Origin: Pyrenopolyporus hunteri
Taxonomy: Eukaryota > Ascomycota > Sordariomycetes > Xylariales > Hypoxylaceae
DNA: 64,000 nt
Reading direction: 5' to 3'
Assembly (NCBI GenBank): GCA_902806595.1
Contig: CADCXC010000010.1
Coordinates: forward strand, 1,736,001 to 1,800,000
This document shows positions 36,619 to 48,575 of the stretch, one piece after another. The position numbers were made by a program, and so were the translations under genes. The first letter of the stretch is position 1. Each line of letters begins with the position of its first letter. The notes beneath the pieces were generated by a model that saw only the letters and a list, made by a program, of their open reading frames with translations, ran no database searches and was not told the DNA's origin.

Positions 36619-37111
36619 ATCTCGTCTTCTCTTTCTATGCTAAAGAACACCCGCATCCACCCTACCACCCTACCCACCATACCATACCCTACGCTACCTT
36701 GCCTTCCCTTCCCCAGTAGTCAAGTATGTATGTATGTAGGTCTGTCGAGGGAAAACACAAAAACAAAAAAGGGGAGTAAAATAAAAAAAACCGCTACTCC
36801 CAGTTTCTTTCCACCCTTGATTCGCTTGTGATACAACCGGCAGGCAGCGATATCGCATCGTATCGCGTATCGTCGCACTGCCGCCGCCACCGCCGTCATA
36901 ATACACGAGAGTTGAAACTATGTATGTATGTACCTAAGGTAAGTTAAGTAAGTACCGGAACAAAAGAGAAGCGAATAACAGCCAAAGATCGGGTCGGGTT
37001 CCGTTCATGCACTTTTTATTTTCCTTCATTTTTTTTTTCATAAAGAGAGAAGTAGAAAAAAGGGCCGGCGTGGCGCTGCGGGTGGTGGTCGTGATCAACC
37101 CCCACCCTCAT

Positions 37112-38773
37112 CTAGTTCTCGATCTTCTTCTCTTCTATCTTGCTCTGTTGCTGCTGTTCTTGCTGCGCATCCTTGGCCTGGACCTGGTCAACCTCGGCGT
37201 CCACCGCCTCGCTAACCACCTCCTTGTCGAGGCCCTGCTCCGACGCCGCCATGGCCCGGTCTTCCTTCTCGTCGATGTCGTCCGTGTCCTTGGGCGTGGC
37301 GAGGCCCGTGTCCTGGTTCTCCTGGTTCTGCTCGTTCTCCTCCTCGATCAGGTCTTGCTGCTCCTTGAGGACCTCGAGTCGCTGCTTGTTGGTCGCTGCA
37401 CCCTCGGCGCTGTGCACCTCGAGCTCGATCTCGTGGTACAGCTCCTCGGGAATAGACGATAACACGCCGGTCAGAGCCTCGATTTGGCTCTGGAAGCCGC
37501 CCTCGGTCTTCTCGCCGTACATGTAAGCGTTGCTTAGCACGAGTAGCGTTGAAGGGACGCCGTGCTTTAGCCGTAGATCCAGCCAAGATTGGAGGTCCTC
37601 CCGCAGTTTGGCGGGCGAGACCGTGTGTGTCTTGATGCCTCGGCTAGCACACGCCGTCTGCAGCTCGGCAACGTTGAGGCTGTCGACGCCTTCGAAGCTG
37701 ATCGCCTTGTCGTCCCTCTTGATCTGTCGCATCCTGTGCCGGATCTGGTACCGGAGCATGGTGTCCGTGCCGAAAGTGTTCAGGTTCAGGTAGCGGCACA
37801 TGGATACCAGCTGCGGCCTCGACAGGTTGTCGAGGGTCAGGTCGTCCTTGAAGGCCTTGCAGACCTTGATGACATCTTCCGTGCTAGGCTTTTCCCCAGT
37901 GGCCCGTAATTTCCGGAAGAACGTGGCGAACTCCTCTTTCTGCGTCGTCGTAGGCGATAGGGGCAGCCCGGTCTCTTTCAATGTTTCGCGAAGGAAAGCG
38001 CTGACCTCTTTACGAGTCGCGCGCAGCGTCGCCGCCTTCTTATCCTTGGATTGCTGGGCCTCGTACGTGCTGGGCAGCAGGTTGGGGAATAGTTTCAGGG
38101 CGATAGGTAGGAGCGCTTCGGCAAAGGGGACGATGATGAAGACTGAAAAGGGAACCAGACGCGCGAGATCCTGGACCGTCCGTTGAAGTTGCCGACTCTC
38201 TCTCCTGGTCAATTCGTAGCCGGCGGCCATCTTCAGCGCGAGTTTGCTGCTGATCTTAACTTCCGTCGCCAGAAGCTTTGTGCCGTCCCAGTAGTGCTGG
38301 ATCTCGTGCTTGATCTTTTGCCCGAGAGTCAGCTTCTTCTCTTGCTTCTCTTCCGGCTTCTCGACGTCTGCGTCCTTCTTAGCCGCCAGCTCGGTCAGAG
38401 ACTTGGGCTCGGCAGAAGGCTCGTCGATGGCAGGCTGGGTGGGCCTTGCGGCGGCCGTCTCCTCGGCGGCCTTTGCTTTGGAGTCGGATGCTTTCTTGTT
38501 CGCAGCAGAGGCCTCGGTCTTAGGGAGCGGCTTCTTGGCTTGCTCGGCATTAAACCCCGGGGGCGGTCCATCGGGGAGACCGACTGAATGCCGTTCGGTT
38601 GATATGCATCGAATGGGGATCAGAAGGGCTCGCGCAGCGAAGTCTGAAGGGAATTGTTGGCTATGTCGGCCGACATAAGACGAGGGAAGGCCGAGGCCGG
38701 GTCGAGGAGCGGCCCTCCCGGCAAAGGGGTTTATGAGCACCGCCCGGCGGGCAGCTCTGGAGGACACGCTCAT
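37112..38773 (-). CDS. mdm38: LETM1-domain mitochondrial inner-membrane protein (Mdm38/Ylh47 type)
   Basis: LETM1 proteins sit in the mitochondrial inner membrane, are needed for K+/H+ exchange and volume control, and in yeast also bind mitoribosomes. Single exon, 553 residues. The first 60 residues are Arg/Ser/Ala-rich with almost no acids, a mitochondrial presequence. The LETM1 domain begins near 148 (LTLGQKIKHEIQHYWDGTKLL). A single transmembrane segment spans about 206-230 (LVPFSVFIIVPFAEALLPIAL), with the following proline-containing LFPNLLPSTY. The ribosome-binding-like part continues to about 440 (LVSMCRYLNLNTFGTDTMLRYQIRHRM; DLQSWLDLRLKHGVPSTLLVLS). The last 100 residues are an acidic Glu/Gln coiled tail. 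Mdm38 and Ylh47 cannot be separated by eye. Confidence 0.93.
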   Translation of the reverse strand: MSVSSRAARRAVLINPFAGRAAPRPGLGLPSSYVGRHSQQFPSDFAARALLIPIRCISTERHSVGLPDGPPPGFNAEQAKKPLPKTEASAANKKASDSKAKAAEETAAARPTQPAIDEPSAEPKSLTELAAKKDADVEKPEEKQEKKLTLGQKIKHEIQHYWDGTKLLATEVKISSKLALKMAAGYELTRRESRQLQRTVQDLARLVPFSVFIIVPFAEALLPIALKLFPNLLPSTYEAQQSKDKKAATLRATRKEVSAFLRETLKETGLPLSPTTTQKEEFATFFRKLRATGEKPSTEDVIKVCKAFKDDLTLDNLSRPQLVSMCRYLNLNTFGTDTMLRYQIRHRMRQIKRDDKAISFEGVDSLNVAELQTACASRGIKTHTVSPAKLREDLQSWLDLRLKHGVPSTLLVLSNAYMYGEKTEGGFQSQIEALTGVLSSIPEELYHEIELEVHSAEGAATNKQRLEVLKEQQDLIEEENEQNQENQDTGLATPKDTDDIDEKEDRAMAASEQGLDKEVVSEAVDAEVDQVQAKDAQQEQQQQSKIEEKKIEN

Positions 38774-39795
38774 ATCGGACGAGGGGCGGGTGACGGTGCT
38801 TGGGCTCGAAATACAGATTTAACCGGGCTGGCGGTTGTTTTTCTCTAAATTTCGGTTGCAAATGTCTACGTGTTATGGTGTTGTGTGTCTGTCGTCTGTA
38901 GGTGAATAAATACCGAGAAGGACTGGAATGATGTTGTACGTTAGTAAAGGAGCTTTTTTTCTACTTTCAATGCATGAGATCGGGTTATTAAGTGACCTAC
39001 CTAGGTACCTACATACCTACCCACATACATACAGTACATGGATTTAGGTATTTACCCCTTGTACAACTGGATGAACCCCTACTCCCGACCCCCGAACGAC
39101 TTAAGTCCGGGCAGGTTTGCAGGCTTGATAGAGCCTAAATCACGTGGCGATAAGCTTAAAATCCCAGTCCTTCTCCCTTCTGGCCGGGTCTCTTGCTCCA
39201 TAACCGTCCCACAACCGTCCAACAACTGTCCACCCGCGTCCACCCGCAATGTGCTATCTCGAGCCGGACATTCCTGACTTGGTCCACGTTTTTACATAAT
39301 GAGCTACGTAGTTCAATTACGTCAGGAATTCTCTCACCTGGTTTGCCATCTCATCCGCACTGTTCTCCTGTTCTCCAGTCCCCCTATTCTCCTCCACTGC
39401 TTTCATCCACCTGCTCCAATTCCCCACAAGCCAACAAAGAAGAAATGCTGCACGACCTTGGGCATGTGTCCTATCTATGCCAGTCATAACAGTTGCAGAA
39501 TATTAGATTACGCCAACTCCGGGTATCTATGAATACAAGCATCTCACGAGAGGAGATGGGAATTGATGGGAATTGATAGGAATGGATAGGAATGCAATAA
39601 CTTGCCAGACGCCGAATGCTCGCTTTGCCATATGCTATGCTGCCCCCCTCCCTTTCTTTTTTCCAATCCGTGACAGAAGGAAACCCCGAGAGAATAAATA
39701 TATCACGCACCATAGTAGGTGTAAAGTAAGCCGCTGGACCATTACGTATGCTGCTACTATTATTGTTGTCGATGTTGTCGTCGTTGTCGTTGTTG
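38774..39795. other. LETM1 promoter and STB6-like 3' flank
   Basis: About 1 kb. A CTACCTAGGTACCTACATACCTACC cluster lies at 38997-39022. The 39740-39795 part is a GTT/GTC trinucleotide-rich tract that runs into the end of the STB6-like gene. No separate gene is seen. Confidence 0.4.
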
Positions 39796-42562
39796 TTACT
39801 GCTGCTGTTGTCGTGGTCTCGTAATATTCGGGCCGGTACCAACACCCGTCAGCGTTCGTACCGCCCAGTGCAGCCAGCTCTCCGTCTCTAGTTGGGTTTT
39901 TAGCTCGTCAGCCCTCCGCTCTACATCGTCCACCTGCATCTCGAACTGTGCGACGCCATCCTCTACGTCCTGGACGCGGGAAACGAGAGCGTTAATCTCG
40001 TATTCCAGCTTAGCTGCCTGTACTCCCACCTCCCCAAGTGCCTCTGTGATGCGCGCTCTCTCCTCCGCGACCGTCTCCTGGGAATTTTCCTTGGCTCGCC
40101 GATACGCTTCGGCATACTGATCGTAGAGTGCCTGTAGCTCCTCTTCTTGCCGCCCATAATGATCGTCTATCTCCGTGATCGACTTGACTTTAGCATCGAC
40201 CCACGGCTCAATACTCTCCTTAACATCGAGAACATTCACGAATAGGCTCCTAGCGAGTTCCGCCAAGTAAGCATGCTTCTCAGGCGCCGTCATGTTATCC
40301 AAGTCGTCGCTCTGATCGAGGTCAAACACCTCCTCCCACCGAAGGACAGCTTCTTCGGCGTCCCCAAAGGAGAGCCTCCGCGCCCACCGAGCTTCGTTCG
40401 GCGGACATCGTTCTGGGAACTGCGTTGACCCTATGCTGTGACGCCTATACAGGCTGGGTAGAGCGACACTAAATTGTTGCTCCGCTTCAACTAACGGTCC
40501 CTGCAAATCGCTCTCAGCAACCACTGACCCAGCTACTGATGACTCGACTGCCGCTGCTACCCCGCTGCGCACCTCTGCGGCGTGCGAAACTCGTTTGATA
40601 TCATCGTTTGTTGGCTTTCGTATGTGACCGTTTACGTAAGGCGTTGGCCGTAGTTCTTTAGAGGACGTATCCTCCGATCCTAGCAAGGCTACCGAGGTCG
40701 CTGCAGATTCGATGTCCTTGTCCTTCCTCATAGCGTTCAAGTACTCGTCCGGCTTGTTCTTCCAGGTGAACGCCCTACCGATCTGGCCCGGGCCAGAGCC
40801 TGAGGATGGGCTCGCCATAATCCCAATAGAAGAATCCGACAACACGGAAGACCTAGGTCCGGATATTGTGGTTTCCGACGATTCGTCTTTAGACGGCCGG
40901 CTGGAGTGGCCACGTAGACCACCTCCGCTGTATACCGCATCTTTTATACGGCCGAGGCCCGAGCGAGCGTCTCGTGCAACACTCTTGAATCCACGCCGAA
41001 ATGCGTCCTTCTCTCCGGGGCTGTCCGCTATACTAACCACGGAGCCAGGTGCCGGAGTCGAGTACACGCCGGGAGTGTCCTCTCGTCGACGCGCATCCGC
41101 TTCTTCTTCCGAATGCGTCCTCTTAGCTTGGCTGGAAAGGTCTTCTTTTCCAAACAGGAGGTTGCTTACGTCGGAAATGGGTCTTTCGTGGCTGTCGGCT
41201 GTAGAACGTTTGGGCTTGCCAAACCACAGCCATTTAACGCGTTCTCCGGAGGCCAAGCTGATGAATCGGTCTAGCTCGTGGGTTTCGATGTCGCCGATCC
41301 CTCCTTTGTCCCGTCCGCCGACCATCCCGAGAACGATCTCGCCTCTCTTCCCGCCTATCTCGGTCATGGTTGACTTTACAGCCTTCTGCACACCCCACCC
41401 CTCACCCGCAGCTGCTTTCGCGGTGACGGTATGAAGTTTATGCATCGTCTGTCGATCTAGCCGACGCGTCCTCGCCAGCTTCTGGTATTTCTGGAAATAG
41501 GCAATGCCTTTCTCCGTCGCGTCGACGTCAAAGACGTCCTTGGGAACAGGAGCTCCAAAGTAGCTCAGCCTGTTTCGTGCTCCTATCAACAAACCAAGCA
41601 AAGCAGCGACGGTGGTAGGACCTAGGATGCCGTCGGTTGGTTCTATGCTGTAATATTCGGCTCCAAACTCGGACCACCAGTTCCCAATGGCGGCCTCGGT
41701 CTTATCACACAGAAGCCCATCGATATAGACCGAATCGAGCTTCCCGAACAACAGCAGTGCCACTTGGCAGATCTTGACCAGTTCGATGACAACGTCGGAA
41801 AACGGCATCTTTTCCGTTGTCTTGTACAGCTGGTAGAACTTGGCCTTAGCGGCTCCCGTAGGCTCGGATAGAGTTATGCCGGACCGGCCAGAGCATCCTA
41901 GCCTCTTGAGATTTTCGTTCACGATGAACTCTTTTCGGTGTTTCTTGATGTCGCCGTCGGGTACGGGGATAACGGTTAGAGACGAGGGAAAGCTACTGAG
42001 GTTCGTTACCATCAGCTCGCCTAGACTCGTTTCTCTCGGTCGCGCGTGGAACTGCTGGATAGCTCTGAAGTAAAGGCGTAATCTCGGCGACCAGGCTGTT
42101 TCGTCGGCTGGAACGGCCAGCACTCCAACAACAACAAAGTGCTGCTCATCCCCGGTGTATGTAACGATAACAAGAGTGGGGGACTGGCGGGAGCAAGCCC
42201 ATTGCTCGACCATGTATAGCTCGTAACCTTGCAGCTCTCGTCTTCGCTCGACAACGGTAACACAAGAATCCTCTTCTAAATATCTATATCAAACGAACAT
42301 CAGAGAGGCTGCTCCGGCCACATCACCCAGCTCCCGCTACATACCTGAAAGCTACGGGATCCGGAATCACGACATGACGACGTTGATGAACGAGCGAAGG
42401 GGTCGGCGTAGGTATGGGCTGTCTCAAATCGGAAGAAGTTGCAGTAGATCGGTCCGGCTGGCCTGCAGCGGTGGTCTTTTGCAGCGAGGTTCTCACAGCT
42501 GTAGGCTCATCATCCCGCTGCCCCCTGGACTCGGTCGGGGATAGAAGCGGTCGCAACGACAT
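39796..42562 (-). CDS. STB6-like protein (Sin3-binding-protein family N-terminal domain)
   Basis: Two exons, 42562-42345 and 42283-39796, 901 residues; the 61-bp intron (GTATGT donor) splits an Arg codon and joins VAFR to YLEEDS. Residues about 60-400 match the fungal STB6-like domain as I recall it: EQWACSRQSPTLVIVTYTGD, LRLYFRAIQQFHARPRETSLGEL (20-residue part), ENLKRLGCSGRSG, ILGPTTVAALLGLLIGARNRL and RRLDRQTMHKLH. Yeast Stb2/Stb6 were found as Sin3 binders; the function in filamentous fungi is not known. Residues 400-640 are Ser/Pro-rich and disordered. The C-terminus, about 640-880, is a coiled coil. The last residues (PNITRPRQQQQ) are encoded by the GTT-type repeat at 39796-39818. Confidence 0.85.
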
Positions 42563-43703
42563 GGTTGCACTCCTGGCCCTCGGACTCGATTTATTCTAGT
42601 GTTCATCGTGCGATGATATGCCGGGGCGAGAACATAGCGACTGACGGGTACCTAGACAAAGATGACGAATGCTACAATGGGAGGATTTCTTGTTGTAAAA
42701 GCTGAAAAGTTGGCATGTGACGGAGGGAGCACGGCACGCAGGTATTATGATGTACACGGTTATTAGTACACGGGTGTTCGCACACAGGTCGAGAGGGAGG
42801 GTCGTGGTCGGCTGTTCACTTTCAGACAGGTACTTGCCTGTAATAGTGAACTTAGCTCTCCCTGTTCAATGGACATCGAAGTCTAACAGGTACCGGGTAG
42901 GTAGCTAGCTGTCCTTAAATGGTCCCCCTGAACTGGCGGCAGGGGACTTGAACCAACGATTGCTTGAGAACAGCACAGGGGAATACGGCACCAAGTGGGG
43001 TATCTGCATGCGTCATTGCTATATATGTGCCTAGGTACTTTACAGGTATCGCCCGCACGGTAAGTGATTGTACGTGCCTACCTCCTTACATAGGTGCCTA
43101 TGTACTATTGTCACTACCTAGGTAATTTCATACACGTAGGTAGGTATTTAAGGGAAAGACAGTCATTCATGGACAGGATCACACTGAATCCTATTGGCTA
43201 CCTAGGTATCTAGGTATCTATCTACCAGGTACCTAGGTATTAGTGAAGCCTAGCTGCCTTTTTATTACAGGTTAAATGCACCGGGAAAGGCGGCAAACTT
43301 GGGTACCTAGGTAAGTACCTACCTAGACTAATCACCTTATCGGTATCGCAACTACCCGGTGGGGTACATGGTACAATACATAATAGTGCACGCAGTACCC
43401 GGGCCACATAGCATCCAAGATCGCGTGCATCATCCGACTTTATTCGTCCAACCTTTATCTCTACAAACCCTCTTTCTTATTACAAACCCAACCGGTCAGA
43501 CACCCAGTTATCGACCAATCAACTACCTACTGAACCTATCTGGAGCGGGTTGTAGATTTCCCACCGAAACAAAACTGTGTAGATGGTTATCTTGCCACGA
43601 TCCGACGTCGATAGCCATTTGCGTAAAGGACAAACGCGGCGACGACGAGCAGAGCTATAAGTCCAAGCCATTCTTTCGAGTCCCATACGCCAACTCCACA
43701 AAG
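42563..43703. promoter_or_regulatory. Divergent promoter region between STB6-like gene and rmd5
   Basis: About 1.1 kb with dense TACCTAGGTA-type repeats (43030, 43113-43145, 43197-43241, 43300-43328). The region 43359-43703 is open in frame with rmd5. A tRNA-3'-end-like segment lies at 42934-42954 on the minus strand. No gene is supported. Confidence 0.4.
43197..43328. repeat. Cluster of TACCTAGGTA palindromes
   Basis: Several GGTACCTAGGTA and CTAGGTATCTAGGTAT units occur in about 130 bp of the rmd5 upstream region. Same motif family as elsewhere in the window's spacers. Confidence 0.8.
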
Positions 43704-45056
43704 ATGGCCTTCCTGCAGCTACAGAAGGACCTAGACAAGCTGACGAGCTCGGCCCGGCTCTCGGACGCAGTTCAAGATGTTGACAAGATCATAGATCTTC
43801 TGACGGCCGCCCGAGAGAAAGTAGAATCAGGTAAGTAGAGGGGCTTCAAATGGGCCTCGGCCCCTCGCAGTGGCTACATCTATGTTAACGTTTGGCGATT
43901 CCCAGCAAATAATCCCCATACCACCAACCTAACCCTCGCGAAGCTACAGAATCCGATAAAAGAGCAGCTAGATGGGTTGAACAGCAACCTAAGACATGTC
44001 TACAAGGCACAGAACGAGTTCAGCAAGTCTCTCAAGACAGCCTTCTCCAAGGTTGAAGGCACGTTGCCCACCGAAAGCGACCCTATGGAGCCTCACTCGA
44101 CTCTGATAAATCGGGCCATCGCCATGCATCTACTACGAGAGGGCCAGTTCGGAGTGGCCACGACCTTCATAAACGAAGTCCGAAACTCTGAACCAATGCA
44201 GACCCAGCAGTCAGAGTCCGAGCCTAGATCCTCGTTACCGGCCGACTCCATCATCGCTGGCGCCGAACTGCCCTCAGACCTGACCGCCCTGCAATCCCAA
44301 GCCCTGCAGTCCTCCTTCGCCGACATGTATACAATCCTCTCGGCCCTCAAAGAGCACAATCTGCTACCCGCCATAAGTTGGGCCAGGGAGAACAATTTCC
44401 AACTCGAGACCCGAGGCTCAAACCTAGAGTTCGAGCTCTGCAAGCTACAATACATATGGTTATTCAAGGGCCCCGCCGTAAACGGGCTACCCGATACGCC
44501 AGATAATGGAGTGTTGGGCGCGTGGCGCTATGCGCGGAATAATTTCAATCGTTTCCAGCACCGCCACCAGCGCGAGATTGAGCAGCTCAGTGCCGCGATG
44601 GTATTCTCCCAGAACGTAGCTGCCTCGCCATACGCCCCGATATTCGACATCTCAGCGGCCTTCGAGGAAGTAGCATCATCTTTTACGCGAGAATTTTGTT
44701 CCCTCTTAGGCCTCTCCGCGGAATCGCCTCTCTACGTGGCCGTCACGGCCGGCGCTCTGGCTTTGCCCCAGTTAGTCAAGTACACCTCCCTGATGAAGGC
44801 AAAAGGCACCGAGTGGACCACGGCAAACGAGCTCGCATTCGAGACGCCTCTACCCCGGAGCATGATGTACCACTCCATCTTTGTGTGCCCCGTCAGCAAG
44901 GAGCAAACTACCGAATCAAACCCCCCCGTCATTATCCCGTGCGGCCACGTCCTAGCAAAAGAGACCTTGAAGAAGCTGGCTAAGGGAAGTCGATACAAGT
45001 GCCCCTATTGCCCCAGCGAGGGCACGCTTAAGGACGCAAGGGATATTATATTGTAG
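43704..45056 (+). CDS. rmd5: Rmd5/Gid2, RING-type E3 subunit of the GID/CTLH ubiquitin ligase
   Basis: Rmd5 is one of the two RING subunits of GID, which in yeast degrades gluconeogenic enzymes. Exons are 43704-43830 and 43906-45056, 425 residues; the 75-bp intron has GTAAGT. The start MAFLQLQKDLDKL fits the family; the frame is open upstream to 43359, so a longer product of 540 residues cannot be excluded. A LisH-like INRAIAMHLLREGQFGVATTF segment is followed by a CTLH stretch (MYTILSALKEHNLLPAISWARENN, in part). The C-terminal GID-type RING reads CPVSKEQTTESNPPV, then CGHVLAKETL, then CPYCPSEGT, at about residues 370-415. Confidence 0.93.
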
Positions 45057-47363
45057 ATTCACTACGGGATAAGGGGGTTTGTGTTTTCAGTGATGGGACG
45101 GAAATCAGGTGGATCAATCATTTTCGGCGTACGGCAACGGATAGGAAGGCATAAGGAATGACGCGATCACGAGGGCGTTACGGTGATAAGTGTACTAAAA
45201 ATGCACCCCGGTTGTGAATTTGTCAGTGCTCTCACGACGTACATAACGTTACTCTCCTATGCACTGCAAGGGATGCCCGTTCAAGCCTGGGTTTATATCC
45301 CTAGAGGATCCAAGGGATTGGCACTGTAAAAATCTCAAAGCTTAATATCAATCCCATATCCATACCCCCCGATTACTATCAACGTATCCATATGCCCTGA
45401 CACCGGTGACGAACTTAGTATCCTACCTTACTGGTAGCGAACACCCCGTATTCATAATTACCTGTTAAAGACGTAATAGGCTCAATACCGAATAGATGGC
45501 CAGCAAGTGAGGCGCGTAGAACGCAAAACGTAAGATATTACTGTCACTGATATCTACTCCAGTACGCGGATTAGAAGCTAGGTCTCTTAAACCCAGACGA
45601 GGAGAACCAAGAAAAGCTCTTCGTGTGTTTGAGGGCTACCGCTCACAGAAAGCGAGTGGGAACGTAGGTAGTTGATAGTCCCAAGTAGACTAGAGTTCGT
45701 AAATAGTTCGTGTGCTGGGCATCTGAACCTCTAGTCTGACTTCTAGTTACCAGTGTGTTGAGACTCGGCCGATGTATTTCAAGCAGCTATCTAACTACCT
45801 ACTTACCTACCTAACTATGATTAGGAAATATTCATGTAACTGGTTGAACATCGTCTGATACTTCGAAGTTTAGATTTACGACGCCTTGCTTTAGACCGCG
45901 TTACTAGACGATCCATGAAAACCTATTCCTATATGCTGAAATCTAGTTACTTACCTGCCTATGTCTTCAAGCAACCCTCTAGTTATCATCCCTGCCGGGA
46001 TATTTAGCTAGGGGAACCAACGCTCTCGTCATGAAAACATATAGAATGCCCTACCTATTTGACACTCAAACTCACCGTGATCGGGTACTTGGGTGGTTTA
46101 GCTAACCTACCAACTAAGGACTCGAACAACACCGCTACGCCAGTCCCCCGGCTTGATACTGTACGCCCGGAGATATAATAAATGCCAGGCGACAGGACTA
46201 TTTATGTCTTTACACGCTAGGTAAGGGTGGAAGAGCAGAAGAGCACCATTAGTCATAGATTGAAGGTAGGTAGGTAGTTGGGTAGGTAGGTAGGTACCTA
46301 GGTAGTTACTACTCTGCTCCTAGGCGAGCATCTCACCTATGTGATTGTAGACGGGGGAGAGGACTGATAGGTGGGAATTAATCATTTTTACTTATACCCA
46401 TCTACCTGCTCAAGAGGGCCAAATAGATATACTGATTAGAAAAGCTCACCTGTAACCTCTGGCAAAAGGGGGCGAATATATCTCGAGATGAAGAACCCAA
46501 GGGAGGCGGTTTTTTTGTGAGGAGGCCGAAGAAGTATGATGGGCTGTAGTAAATCGACGAGTCACTCTTGTGTAGTGAAATTGGCTTATTAGGTACATTA
46601 CCCATTTACACATTATGGCTAGACCAGTGGTAGGCTCGAATGAATAATTATTTAGTTATATAGCGCGTACTTCGCTCGCTCTTGTACGGCAGGGAGAAGC
46701 TAGTCGCGAGACCGCCCCCCTTTCTATTCCCGCCTTAAATCTCAACTACCCTACATTAACTTCCAGTTTTTTCGATGGTTTACATTATTAGTTGAGAAGT
46801 ATAATTACATAATTGCAAAATCATCCGCAAGCTCGCATTACTCAAAGAGAAGAGACACATACGAAACAAGCCGCAGAACGTCTGCTTTTATTCTGCTGGG
46901 TAACTACATAAGGTAGGTTATGTACCTGTTAGTCCGTCCCACCTGGACCATGGTCTCTATCGAAGAACTCGGGGGACCATGCAACCTCGACCCAGGATAT
47001 CGCACAACTTCGGGTGGGGGTATTTCCCATAGTACCACCTGTCTACCTGCCACACACTATGATAATAGTGCCCGCCCTCTCCGGCTCGGCGAATGCTATC
47101 CAGAGCCAACTAAGCCTGACGCAGCTTCTCGGGCACTTCGAAAAGCAGGAATGTGTCCCGTAACTCCGTCGAGGGCCGAAACCTAAACTCGATCGCTCGA
47201 ACGCCAGGAAAGGAGAAAAATAACTTAATACTCGCGAAATCGTCCCTCCTTCTCTATTCGCGAGAAAAGCCGCAGTAATTTGGATATCTGAAGAAAAATG
47301 CAAGAAAGGAAAGGTCGTTTAATCGTGTCGCTTTGTACATCTATAATGCCACTTCCGGGGCTC
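45057..47363. other. 2.3-kb convergent intergenic interval
   Basis: Between the stops of rmd5 and the UPF0658 gene. It contains GGTAGGTAGGTACCTAGGTAG at about 46266-46307 and ACCTACTTACCTACC near 45795. A TTCAAGC box at 45281 recalls a tRNA T-loop but its stem does not pair. No gene is supported. Confidence 0.45.
46266..46307. repeat. GGTA tetranucleotide run ending in TACCTAGGTA
   Basis: A (GGTA)n run with one interruption passes directly into the TACCTAGGTA palindrome, suggesting one is derived from the other. Confidence 0.8.
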
Positions 47364-48575
47364 TTAATCGATCGTCATTCTGCTCGGTAGCTGGGGCTGC
47401 TTGACGTCGTGCATAGAGTAACTAGCTTGGTCCTTGTCGATCTCTTGAGGGGGGTTGTTCAGGTGTTGCTTCAGACCGGCGCCGAAGTTGAACATGCATA
47501 TCATGGCGTTGATGATGGTCAGGATGATGAGTATGATGGTGAGTATTGCAAATGTCGTTAATGATTTGCGGACGGGTTCGTAGTAATGCCTTTCGTAGGG
47601 ATCGTAGATTCGTTCGAGTTTATAGATAAAGTAGGTAAGACCGCCTAGATAGAGGATCATGATGACTATCATGCCGATTTTCCACTCGCGTCGAGTAAAC
47701 CACGCTGCACAGAGGAGAATGGCGATGGTGACGGGAATGGCGGCGGCGGTTAATCCGAATTCGGTTGTCGTCTTGCCTCCAACCACGACTAGAAATTGGA
47801 TAGTAAAGCCGACAAAGAAGAAAAAATCGAATTTGAGAAGTGCGATGTAAACCTGCCAAACAAATTAGCTGTGTTTGGGAGTGGTACGGGAGGATAGGCA
47901 AACCTGATAGTGTAGGAATCGCTTCTTCATCCTGTAGTCGGCCCCTATGTGCTTGAGGATGTCCCAGGCGAATTCCTGGTAGAGCTTCCATGCGATGAAG
48001 CTCAGAGCAACGCAAGCTAGGGAAATGACGCATGGCATAGCAATGAGGACGCCTTGGACCTCTTCCCAGACGTCGAGATCGTTAAAAGCATTGTAGCTTT
48101 TTAACCTGGCGATGGCGACACGGATCTGGTCGATCTGAAGGGCGCTGTAGACCAGGAAAGCCAAGTTGGCGACGCAAAGACCGATGATCTGAATGGTGTT
48201 CTTGAGGCGAAGCGCATCCCATGCGAGGACAGTATCGTATAAGAAGCCGAGAATGAGAAGGCCGAGGAAAGTAGGTATCGTCTTCAGCTGAGATAAGCCA
48301 TCCACCTTATTTTGGCCCCAATCTTCGTCGGTCATGTGCCTGAGACCACTTTGGAACTGCGCGAAGGCATATCTACAGAAAAATTTCAGCGGTCGGGTTG
48401 AGAAGAACGAGAGGTATGTCGGATTTGAATGATGCTAAACTTACGATTCGAAAACAATAACGATGATGGCTTGTATTATTGCGACGGTGAAGAATAAGCG
48501 TGGCCATTTCCTAGTGAATATCTCGCCGGTAGATTTCGCTAGGCTGCTAGCCCGATTACTCTTCGCCGCGGCCAT
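47364..48575 (-). CDS. UPF0658 family Golgi membrane protein (5' end uncertain)
   Basis: Three exons from the first available ATG: 48575-48445, 48372-47904 and 47852-47364, 362 residues. Donors are GTAAGT and GTTTGC. About seven transmembrane helices are visible (LFFTVAIIQAIIVIVF; TFLGLLILGFLYDTVLAW; IIGLCVANLAFLVYSAL; VLIAMPCVISLACVAL; FFFFVGFTIQFLVVVGG; VTIAILLCAAWF; IGMIVIMILYLGGLTYFIY; LTIILIILTIINAMICMF). The fission yeast relative is assigned to the Golgi; its function is unknown. The frame continues upstream as Gln/Ser-rich protein-like sequence to about 48766 with no ATG, ending at a TAG that sits where a splice acceptor (TTTAG) could be. The true N-terminus is probably longer, from an upstream exon. 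Confidence 0.85.

Larger units (their letters stand above)
33420..37111. other. Gene-poor 3.7-kb interval rich in simple repeats
   Basis: The right half lies downstream of LETM1 and the left end upstream of the secreted-protein gene. No frame resembles a protein. It holds a 28-A run (34488-34515), seven CTG units (35682-35702), GTCCGT hexamers (about 36580-36618), ATGTATGT runs, and several ACCTACCTACCTAGGTACC clusters (34806-34860, 35098-35125, 36309-36336). Confidence 0.5.

Noticed and set aside
45270..45300. TTCAAGC motif resembling a tRNA T-loop
   Set aside because: Only three of five T-stem positions pair and no anticodon or acceptor arms are found around it.
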